A stretch of 64,000 nt of DNA, from assembly GCF_000340215.1 (NCBI RefSeq), contig NW_006921535.1:2050483-2114482 (forward strand), given 5' to 3'. A program made the position numbers and the translations under genes. How positions within the stretch are numbered: position 1 is the stretch's first letter; every line of letters begins with the position of its first letter. Below, piece by piece: positions 55,582 through 64,000 of this stretch. The notes under the pieces are model-generated. The model searched no databases, was not told the DNA's origin, and saw nothing but the letters and a program-made list of their open reading frames with translations. Origin of the DNA: Pseudocercospora fijiensis CIRAD86 (taxonomy: Eukaryota; Ascomycota; Dothideomycetes; Mycosphaerellales; Mycosphaerellaceae).

Positions 55582-57260
55582 TACCTCAAATCTTTGCTCG
55601 ACGAGGCTTGGGATGGCCGGAGACCGGCTTCCAAAGTGCATGTGAGCGTGCTGGATTATCATGAAGCTTACAAGTCTGGACGTATCACACCTACTGCGGT
55701 TGCCAAAGCGTTATTGCCGCTGATTGATCGAGACGCGAAGGGGGCAGATGAGAGATATTCGAAGGCTTTCTTGCAGGTCAGGCAGGATCTTGCTTTGAAA
55801 GCTGCAGAAGAAAGTACGCAACGGTACAAGGATGGCAAATTCAGAAGTGTGCTTGACGGCGTGCCAGTCGCCGTGAAAGACGAGGTTGATCTTGCTGGCT
55901 ATCGAAAATGCTACGCTTCCAAGATCGACTTCACTCGGAAAGACGATGCGACTACGTATTGTGTACAGCGTTGGCTAGATGCTGGAGCCGTTGTGATCGG
56001 CAAGACGACTATGCAGGAACTCGGGTCGGATATCACTGGTAACAATCCTGTAAGTCCGACTCGACAGTTCCATCTCCTTGCTCGCAGGAACTGTACAGGG
56101 CTGTGCCGCTGCGATCCTCAGATTCCTCGGCTGGGGAGACGGAGACAGAAGATCCGCAAAGCCACTCTAACGTGTACGTAGACATTTGGAACACCTTTGA
56201 ACCCCAATCACGAGGACTACTATTGCGGCGGATCTTCAACCGGAAGCGCATACGCCGTGGCTGCAGGTCTGACACCACTATGCGAAGGCAACGATGGCGG
56301 AGGATCCATCCGCATCCCAGCGACGTATTGCGGCGTATACGGGCTCAAGCCATCGCATGGAAGAGTATCCAAGCGTCCATCCACCGATCTAGCGCGCAGC
56401 ACCGGAGTGGCCGGACCTATCGCAGCAAATATGATCGACCTAGAGATCGGCTACCGAATCATGGCACAGCCTGATTCCCTCGATCCCGACTCATCACTCT
56501 TCAAACCACCAGGCAGTAGTAGCAGCCTCACCACGACTCAAAAAACCAAGGTCCTAGGCATCTACGGCCCCTGGTTCGACCGAGCAGACACCCTCGTAAA
56601 ATCCTCCTGCCAAAAAGCCATCGACTGGCTCGTCTCCACCCAAAACTACCAACTCATCGACATCACCCTCCCCCTCCTCCCCGAAGGACAACTCGCCCAC
56701 GCCATGACCATCCTCTCAGAACTAAGCCTAGGAATCCCCCAAACCTCCACCTACCTCCTCACCCCAGCCAACAAAGTCGTAATCCCCGTCGCCCGAAAAA
56801 CCACAGCCATAGATTTCCTCCAAGCTCAACGCCTCCGCAACCTCATCATGCAACACCTCTCTCACCTTTTCTCCACACACCCAGGCCTCATCATCGTGTC
56901 CCCGACAACAGCGGAGGCGGGGTGGAAAATCGAAAAGGCAGATTTGAGCCATGGACTCACGAATGCGAATAAACAGCTTCGGAATATGGAGTATGTATGG
57001 TTAGCGAATTTTTCTTGGATGTCCCGCGATTTCGGTCCCGATCGGATACGCTGATGATGGGAAAAGAGAAAGGTAAGGTGCCGATTGGCTTGATGGGGAT
57101 GGGAGAATGGTGCAGCGAAGACGAACTCGTAGAATTCGGGTATGATTGTGAGAAGTTTTTGAATGAGCAAGTTGAAGGTGGGAGGTTTAAGCCGGGGATT
57201 CATGTTGATGTTTTTTTCGGGGAATTAATAACGGACATTGACATTGCTTCTGGAGCGTGA
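55582..57260 (+). pseudogene. Amidase-signature enzyme, 5'-truncated and frameshifted
   Basis: Exons <55582..56049 and 56182..57260, with a 132-nt intron (GTAAGT donor, CTAAC branch point, TAG acceptor). The frame closes upstream at a TAA 13 nt before SLLDEAWDGRRP, only a few bases from the transposon end, and no ATG is present, so the start of the gene is missing. The catalytic triad region is intact: Lys in GVPVAVKDEVD, the Ser pair in [14 protein letters not shown] and the nucleophile Ser in [20 protein letters not shown]. Near 57011-57016 an extra T shifts the frame just before the conserved [15 protein letters not shown]. Near 57061-57073 an extra base restores the third frame (KVPIGLMGMGEW). 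Both lie in homopolymer-rich stretches, so sequencing error is possible. The gene is otherwise free of RIP. Confidence 0.8.
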
Positions 57261-57445
57261 GAATTAATTTCAATGATGGTGTGGTGAAATGATAAGGTAT
57301 ATATATAGAACCAATTTGAGACGAGATTGACTTTTTTTTGTTGTTGAATGTGATGATGAACTGGTCCCTTGAACTCTCTCTCTCTGAAGTGGTAACCTTG
57401 TGAAGGTATAAGCGTTGACGTGGCACACACTAGAGGACTTGTAAG

Positions 57446-59877
57446 CAGGGTTCTTCAATCGTAGGTAGCGCTCATGCGATTTAAAATAATTAGCACGCAT
57501 TTGCGTGCTAACAATATTGTTAGTACGCAGGTGTATAACCGAGGTAGGAAATCCGGCATAGATTACTTAGGAAAGGTGTTAATCTAGGTATACAAAGTAG
57601 CTAATTTAGGCTAGCAGGTCGCTAATATCTATACGCCTATAGACCTTCTCTAGATCTTCGCTCTCGCTGTCTATTACATTGTCTAAAGTAGTGTTTACTG
57701 CGGCAGACAATGCTTCTTAGAGCTCTACTATAGTATTAAATATAGCCTCCTATTCTTCCGCTTTAAATTAGTGTATCTATTCTTTAGTAAAGTCGCTCTC
57801 TTACTAGCTCTAGCTCTAAGCAGTGCGCTTCCGCTTCTTAGTTACAGGTTGCTTAGAAGCGCGTAGAACACGGCTATTAAAGTAGATGAATATTAACTAG
57901 TTTAACCGCTCTATTATAAGGCGGTATCTTAGTCGTGTTTAAACTAGCCGAAGGACTAAGAAGGTCCGCTTAGCAGTTACTATATTAGCGGTCGTTAAGC
58001 AAAGCCGCAACGCGTACTCGGCTAATATAGGAGCGACTATATAGCGGTTAGACTAGAAGCCCTTTATAGACAGAGTCTAGCAGTTATTTAACGGTAAGAA
58101 GAAGCCTGTTCTATAGATAAAGTCGTAGTACTCATTCTTAATCTAAAGCTGTTTAGCAACGTCTATTATAACCGTCCGAAGGGCCGCAATAACCTGTTCT
58201 TGTTGCCTCTTATCTAGCTTTGCTAAAGTCGCCGGATTAAGGAAGTATACTGCCTAGTAGTGCTTATTAATCTGACGATTAAAGCGCTCTTACTAACTAG
58301 TTATAGTACGAGCGTTCTTGCGAGTAAGGCAGACGTGTTCTATACCGTCGATTATCTCTTAGATTAGTAGAGGGTTCTTTAGGTCTACAAGTCGCTCTAA
58401 ATCCGCCTTTATTTGATGCTAGCTAGGTATTACTTTTTCGAGCGTATAAGCCTTGCTCTATACGAGAACGAGTTAGTTATTTAGAGGCTCTAGTACCTAA
58501 ATAATAGCATTAAGTTAGGTCTAGAAGTTCTAGTCCTTTACTAAAGAAACGGCCTTATAATCTAGTAAATAGCGAGGGTCGCGTACGAGGTCTTAAAGGG
58601 TGTATTTAGTACGGCGAATAGACTTACAAACACCTAATATTGTCGCCTATCGGGTACTGCCCTATATAGTTATAGCATATATCTTGCTATCGTAATAGGC
58701 TCTTTAGTACTGCTTAAGTAACTAGTATATAGCCTTCTTCCGAGTAAGGGTAGTATATAGGTATAATACTTCACTATAGAATGCCGCGATTAAGGGCTCT
58801 CGGAAGATGTCCTTTATATAAAGACATTCGCTATAGGCGTTGCAGGGCACTATAATAACGTAGCTTAGTAAAGGGTCTGCTTCTAGCAACCTTATTATCT
58901 TTATATTAACCTCGCAGGTGTCGAAGGCAATAGTACTAATCCGAGAGAGGTTACTAGCAGTAAGCTGTTTATACTTCGCCTTTGTCTAACGTACGCCTTC
59001 TTCCGCGCTCTTATTAGTGCTTTCTATCTAACGCGTTTCGAGGGTATAGCAACTAGTCGAGTCGATAATAGAGAGCGTTATTACCCCTATTCTATTCTTA
59101 TTAGTCGAGCCGTTAATCTAAAGCGATAGCTCGTTGTTATACGCTACCTTCTCGAGCACCGCTTCTTCTACCTTCGCGAAGTACTTCGGCAATAAGTAAC
59201 GGCGAATACGGTTCTAGTCTAGTAACTCGAAGCCTAAACAGATAGCGCTAAATAGGCGCTTAATCGCTAGCTTCTACTAGAAGGTAAAGGGCTCGTTCTC
59301 TTCGAAACAAACCGCCGCGTATAGCTGTTCGACGTACGCGTACTAACTCGCACTTAGCTCGAAGAATAGTAGTATTTCTTGTCCTAGTTCTACCGACGTC
59401 GACCTTCTACTACTACTACCTTTAGCGGCCTTCCTAAACTCGTACGCGTCCGCGTAGTCCTTATTACGCCTCCGATCCTTTACCTTATTATACTAGCAGC
59501 CGCTATATTTATAGGATACGCGCCTTTTACTATCTCTATCCTTATACTACGTAAAATAGCGGTATACTAACTAGTCGTCGTTCCTTAGTATAGTAGGTAA
59601 GAAATACACGTAATAAGAGCTAGAATGCGATACAATAGCGATAATAATAGCGACGATAAGGTTTATAAAGCTAGTTCTATAAGAGGCGCGAAGGCAAGAC
59701 GCGTACTATACTAAAATAACACTTAGGGGGTTAAAAACTAATAGTAATAGTAGATATGCCCTCTGCGAGTTATACTAGGTGCTATCTACGAGATTTACCA
59801 TACTAATAACCCGCAATAGGTAGCACGCACCATTTTGCGTGCTACCTACGATTATTAGCACGCATTGAAGAACCCTG
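57446..59877 (-). mobile_element. hAT DNA transposon, complete ends, RIP-inactivated
   Basis: 2432 bp with terminal inverted repeats beginning CAGGGTTCTTCAAT (the hAT pattern CAGNG) and a perfect 8-bp target duplication CTTGTAAG (57438-57445 and 59878-59885). Subterminal hairpin-forming repeats such as TTAGCACGCATTTGCGTGCT at 57490 recur near both ends and may be transposase-binding sites. The minus strand carries the decayed transposase. It inserted about 180 nt after the amidase stop. Confidence 0.92.
57560..59600 (-). pseudogene. hAT transposase, RIP-inactivated
   Basis: Decayed minus-strand frame with TAG at expected Trp positions. Recognisable blocks: KYFAKVEEAVLEKVAYNNEL, SLWINGSTNKNRIGVITLSI, STIAFDTCEVNIKIIRLLE and VIIVPCNAYSECLYIKDIF, resembling the DUF659-containing fungal hAT transposases in which a CxxH-like segment precedes the KDI motif. 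Boundaries approximate; non-functional. Confidence 0.7.
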
Positions 59878-59885
59878 CTTGTAAG

Positions 59886-60571
59886 TTGTGCTGTGATGAG
59901 CGAGCAAAGCCTATGCGTGAGATGAAACACGGTTTACACAGTCCAGCAAAACCATGCCAGCACATACCTGAAATAGCAGTGGCTTCGGCACTTGGATACT
60001 TGGACGAGGCTTACGAAATCGGAAATGGAAGAAGAAGGTCCGAGCCAGCCAAACAACGATTTCCCCCCCCCCCCCTCTCTCTCTGTCTGTCTGCTGCGAG
60101 ACAACATATCTTGCTAATCGAGATAGTAAGATGATTTTTACCAGACGTGGTTAGAAGAAGGCAAAAAAGTAAAATCTGCTTGCATGCTGCCTCGCTCGCC
60201 GCTGCTCCACCACCATGTCGGGCGAAACTCAACCCGGAGAAACATCAGAAACAGACCCTTTCTCGCGCAACTGGAACTCCCTGCGCTAAAACGAACACGC
60301 AAACCACGATTCCCCCGTACTCAAGAACTCCGTTTCCCATGCCTTTCTCGCTCATCCATGCTTGCCGCCGCTGAACTCCTCTCAAAATGCATTAATTTGC
60401 CTGCCTTCATGATTGATGAGAGCAGGTCTTGACCGGCTTATCCGTGTGTGAAGGACGACTTAGATGAATGTCGTCGCAGCTTAATTCTTGGTGTTGTTAG
60501 TCGCTTGTCGTTTGGGTGATTATGATGATGATGATGATGATGATGATGAATTGGTGAGTGTGAAATGTGGA
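59886..60571. other. Spacer with microsatellites
   Basis: Not RIP-treated. Contains a run of 13 C followed by CT and GTCT repeats (60063-60092) and a GAT/ATG trinucleotide run (60520-60548). Short ORFs look accidental. Confidence 0.5.
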
Positions 60572-61441
60572 TCATGCTGCAGCCCGAGATGCCTGGGTTG
60601 CCACGACAGCGGTGTTCTCCGGTGCACTGTATGCGTGTGATCCACGTCGACTCGCCAAGAGACGTGTCAGGTCGGAGTTGCCGCGCTCTGCCTGATCCTT
60701 CAGGTACTGCTCGATTTCCGCAGGCAGCGTCTGGCCTTGCTCCCAAGCTCGGATGATGTGTTGGTTGATTCTTTGATGAATTGATTGCTCGCGGCGGTGT
60801 TCCAAATCTGCGATATGCTGCTCACGTGCCATTACTTCTGAAGGTGGTTCACGATCAGTTTCGGTAGATGCGTCTGTCGTCTCCGGCTCCGGCTCTCCCT
60901 CTGATTCTACATCATCCATTTCCTCGTCATCCTCCTCGATCGGAGGTTGCCGAGAATGGCTGGTGTGTGCCTCCTCGACGATGACCGAAATATCCGTCTT
61001 TCTTGTGATGCTATGCCTCCTCAGGTCTTCTGCGACGCGCTCTCTGCGGTCCACGAATGGACCAATCTCATCTCCAGTCGTGTCTATCACCTTCACGCCT
61101 TCATCTTTCTCATAGCGCTCCCTCGCCCACTTGGTACCTTCCCAGCAGCAAAAGTCCTGGATTTCGTTGTACGTAAGGCCAAGATTGTCAAAGGCATCAA
61201 AGAGGCGCTTGTGATGCTTGAAACGACCCAGTCTCATGCGATGGGGTGGATAGCAGTAGTTGAGGCCTGGGTAGCGAGCTTCGGCCGAGTTGAGATCACC
61301 ATAGAAGGTAGCCACTTCTATTCGGACTTCCGGCACCAGATTTCGGGCGAGATGTGCGCTGAAGGATGGCGGGTCGTTTTGATTGGGATGCGGATACAAG
61401 TAGTTGTAGAGTAGGTGGGCGATTGAGGTCTGTCGCTTCAT
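60572..61441 (-). CDS. Conserved fungal protein of unknown function
   Basis: Single exon, 289 residues from the ATG at 61441; upstream in-frame sequence lacks an ATG. The N-terminal half looks globular and conserved: SIAHLLYNYLYPHP, FYGDLNSAEARYPGLNYCYP, PHRMRLGRFKHHKRLFDAFD and LTYNEIQDFCCWEGTKWARE. Then comes an acidic linker (EEDDEEMDDVESEGEPE), followed by a charged helix (REQHIADLEHRREQSIHQRI) and a low-complexity tail. No transmembrane segment or signal peptide. I do not know its function. It is the only intact gene between the hAT and piggyBac-type elements. Confidence 0.8.
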   Translation of the reverse strand: MKRQTSIAHLLYNYLYPHPNQNDPPSFSAHLARNLVPEVRIEVATFYGDLNSAEARYPGLNYCYPPHRMRLGRFKHHKRLFDAFDNLGLTYNEIQDFCCWEGTKWARERYEKDEGVKVIDTTGDEIGPFVDRRERVAEDLRRHSITRKTDISVIVEEAHTSHSRQPPIEEDDEEMDDVESEGEPEPETTDASTETDREPPSEVMAREQHIADLEHRREQSIHQRINQHIIRAWEQGQTLPAEIEQYLKDQAERGNSDLTRLLASRRGSHAYSAPENTAVVATQASRAAA

Positions 61442-62409
61442 GCTGGGCGCTGGGCGTGGTGCGGGACACAGCAAGTCGAAGCGGATGTCGGAGAGAAGGG
61501 AGGAGCGGGTGGAGAGCGAGCAGAGGCTTGGGAAGGGTGTTGGTCAGACTTAGATGAACGGGAAATTCTGTTGTGATTTGACACGGCACAGTAGACTTTG
61601 GTGTTGCGAGATTCGAAATGTCCAGTGTCAAGTGAGAGTTGGGTCTGTGTGTATGGTTCGGGGAGGGCGACGTCAGAATGGCTAGGAAGGCGCTGGAGGG
61701 TGATGAGGGCGAAGGAGTACGGGACCAAGTGTGGCCAGAGGCAAGGGACTACCCTGGCAAGGCGGGTAGTGCACGTGTGACGTGCGAGTGCAGGAAGTGG
61801 ATGGGGTGGGAGTGGGAGAAAAGGCGAAGAGGAAGCGGCGAGGGAGGAAAGATGCAAGCGCACAGGCAGACCAGCTGCGGGCGCCAGCGAGGAGTTCTGG
61901 GTGCGGTAAGGTCTGAGGTGCTCCGTGATGCGAGCAAGCAAAAGCGTGTGGGAGTCAAGGTTCAGATCAGCAGCAAAGTCTTTACCGGGGCTGAAGCCAC
62001 ACCAACAGAAGAGCCTGAGGTCTCCGCCTGTCTGCCTGTCTGCCTGTCTGCCTGGTCCGAGACAACAGACGCTCCGTCTTCTTATGAGCACTGTGCACTG
62101 CGCTGTCTCGCTGTGTTGTGCTGTGTTGTGCTGTGCTGTGCTGTGCTGTGCTGTGCTGTGCTGTGACGCTCATGCAACCAACAGCCAAACGAAGCGGAAG
62201 ACGTGAAATGCAGGGTTGGAAAAGAGCCACTGCACGCCGCGCACAAGCAGCGCACCCAGCCGAACCAAAAGTCCGCCGCCGCCGCCGCCTCGCTCCTCTC
62301 CCCGACTTTCACCCTTCGCCTTCCATCTGATTCGCGTACGCCTAAACGCCTTGCCTTGCCTTGCTTCCCGTCAGCAGTCATCCCTTTGTTGTCTAAAGTG
62401 TATTTTCAA
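61442..62409. other. Upstream region of the minus-strand gene, with microsatellites
   Basis: About 970 nt not touched by RIP. Contains a GCCTGTCT octamer array (62026-62055), an 11-unit CTGTG pentamer array with two TTGTG variants (62111-62165) and a GCC run near 62272-62289. ORFs through these repeats are accidental. Confidence 0.5.
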
Positions 62410-64000
62410 CCCTGGTTAGCTACCGAAGGCTAATATTAGTCTTCCGGACCTTCCGTTAAGTAAATAACTAAACCCCTTCTAGCCTAGTATATACTAGGGT
62501 CTTCTAAACATTAGCAATCTTATACTATTAGTATATAATAGACCTAGTAGTAAATACAAGCTATAATAGAGCGGTTAGAGGTAGCGGAAGTAAGTAGTTT
62601 AAGCCGTATAGAAGGCCAATTCTAATACTATTACTATAGAGCTAATATTCGGATAATAAGCCTATCTTATCGCCGTATCTAAGTTAGATTTCGACCCTCT
62701 CTAGTACGCTACTAACTATACTAAAATTATTAGCAAAGGAGCCTAAAGAAGAGGATACTAGAACAATATTAAGGCGGCTTAGTAAGCCGGTTATACCCGC
62801 AAACCTAGACCTAGAAATAGACGACCTTCCTTCTATTAAAGACCGCTATCTAAGGCTCGAGTAGTTAATCTATCGGCTTATTAGTAAGATATATTTATTA
62901 GAGCGGCGACTCGACGAGTTTAGTTAACGTTAGGCTTAGTAGGCGCGTCGTCGTCTACTAGCTACTATAGTTAAGCGGCCTTCGAAAATACGGCAGATCG
63001 ACTATAGCGAGGTAAGGTCTAGTCGTAGTAGCTAGGTATAAGGTTATAGAAGTCGTTATAGCACTTAATATAGAGGTACTAGCTATAGTCGTTATAGCGC
63101 TACCTTGTCTTATACTTATCTACTTGCTATTGCTAATACCGCTCTTTAAATATATAGAATTAATAGTACTTTAGCTCTACCTTAATAGGCTTATATTCTT
63201 CTAAGAAGTAGAGCTAAACAGGCAACTTAGTCTTGCCTTATTTAATATATTTGCCGCGCTTGCTATCCTTATCTCGTACCCGCCGCTACCGTAGTATATT
63301 AATCTTTGCAGCTATCTCTTCTATTATCCTAATATTAGTCTCGTACGGTCTGTAAAGTTCTCGTACGCTAGAAAGGATAAGGTTCTAAGCTAGTCGATAG
63401 CGGAAGAGTCTATATATATTATAGTACGAGAACTTAGTTATCTAGTCGTACTAGCGAGGGTTACCGTATTTATACTTAGTAAGGAGATAGGCGTTAATAT
63501 ATATCGTATCTAATAGCTAGAAGAATAGCGGTATCTAGTTGCGATAACTAATAAGCTAAGTCGGATAGTAGGAGCGTAATTAGTCGTAAATATCTATATC
63601 GCCTATATAGAGGTTGTAATCGATAGCAACTCGAGGCTAGCTAATAACCCTCTTCCTATCGGGTACCTATAGTGCGGAATCGTAGATAGCTAATATAAAG
63701 TCCTTTTTCTATTTATTAGTGTTTCCCCTAATAACTAGCGCTCGGCGCTTTATTTCGTCTATCTCGTAGCCTATATATACTATCGTTTCTAGGCAAACTA
63801 GGTTAGAGTCTTGCTATAGAAGAGATAGAACGGCACCGTTGCCTAAGGCCGTTACTATACTCGCTAAAGTGCCTAGTAGGAGGCGAGTCTTCTTCCTACT
63901 ACTAACTATTACCGCCCTTAATACCTATAGATAATCTATACTACTAGACTTATAGGTACTATATCTAGCAACCCTAGCAAAGCGTATATACGATAATAAT
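62410..64000 (-). mobile_element. piggyBac-like DNA transposon relic, truncated by window end
   Basis: RIP-type sequence starts abruptly near 62410, where CCCTGG follows TCAA. PiggyBac ends usually start CCC next to TTAA, so this may be a mutated terminus; this is tentative. The minus-strand frame from the right edge to about 63150 resembles a DDE_Tnp_1_7 transposase: VAIDYNLYIGDIDIYDWLRS, then PLFFWLLDTIYINAYLLTK, and a basic C-terminal segment. On the plus strand, about 62750-63060, a second decayed frame (LDLEIDDLPSIKDRYLRLE) converges on it. Both are full of TAG/TAA codons. Confidence 0.65.

Noticed and set aside
61639..62166. 175-codon plus-strand frame ending in repeated CCVVLCCAVLCC
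   Set aside because: The tail is translation of a CTGTG microsatellite and the rest is upstream region of the minus-strand gene.
1..64000. tRNA, rRNA, CRISPR or bacterial-type operon signals
   Set aside because: Scanned for box-B-like GGTTCGA contexts and arrays; the few hits lacked cloverleaf partners. CRISPR is not expected in a fungal genome and no regular repeat-spacer array is present.

Overview
This window is nuclear DNA of a filamentous ascomycete (Pezizomycotina). Genes carry short GT-AG introns (49 to 207 nt) with CTAAC/CTGAC-like branch points, and the repeats carry a strong repeat-induced point mutation (RIP) signature of the CpA to TpA type. A Dothideomycete, perhaps of the Mycosphaerella group, is my guess from gene content and the RIP style; the sequence does not prove it. 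A 100-N assembly gap lies at 33050-33149.

Left arm (1-33 kb) is ordinary gene-rich DNA. In order: the 3' part of a serine-rich membrane-anchored protein; about 1.7 kb of degenerate repeats; two neighbouring small basic proteins that look like paralogues; two genes of unknown function on the minus strand; mitochondrial NADP-isocitrate dehydrogenase with a C-terminal peroxisomal signal; an enoyl-CoA hydratase/isomerase; an amidohydrolase-2 decarboxylase-type enzyme; a BTB protein; CSN12; ribosomal protein eL20; an NCS1 nucleobase/hydantoin-type permease facing a hydantoinase-DUF917 fusion enzyme across a small RIP-damaged spacer; BAP31; and tRNA-dihydrouridine synthase Dus3. Exon-intron structures were worked out by reading splice sites and checking that frames join.

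Middle (33-41 kb): 5.3 kb without convincing genes, holding two 266-bp hAT-type MITEs in opposite orientation, each with a perfect 8-bp target duplication. All seven differences between the copies are of the RIP class. An SFP1-like C2H2 transcription factor gene follows.

Right arm (41.5-64 kb) is a transposon graveyard in which CA and TG dinucleotides are nearly absent and tryptophan/glutamine codons have become TAG/TAA. It holds a PIF/Harbinger-type element split by a complete 7.1-kb Ty3/Gypsy chromovirus (197-bp LTRs, 5-bp duplication), a 3.3-kb Tc1/mariner-like element with a second convergent reading frame, a 2.4-kb hAT element (8-bp duplication), and a piggyBac-like element running off the right end. 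Two islands escaped RIP: an amidase gene that is 5'-truncated and frameshifted, wedged between two elements, and a 2.5-kb segment with one conserved fungal gene and several microsatellites.
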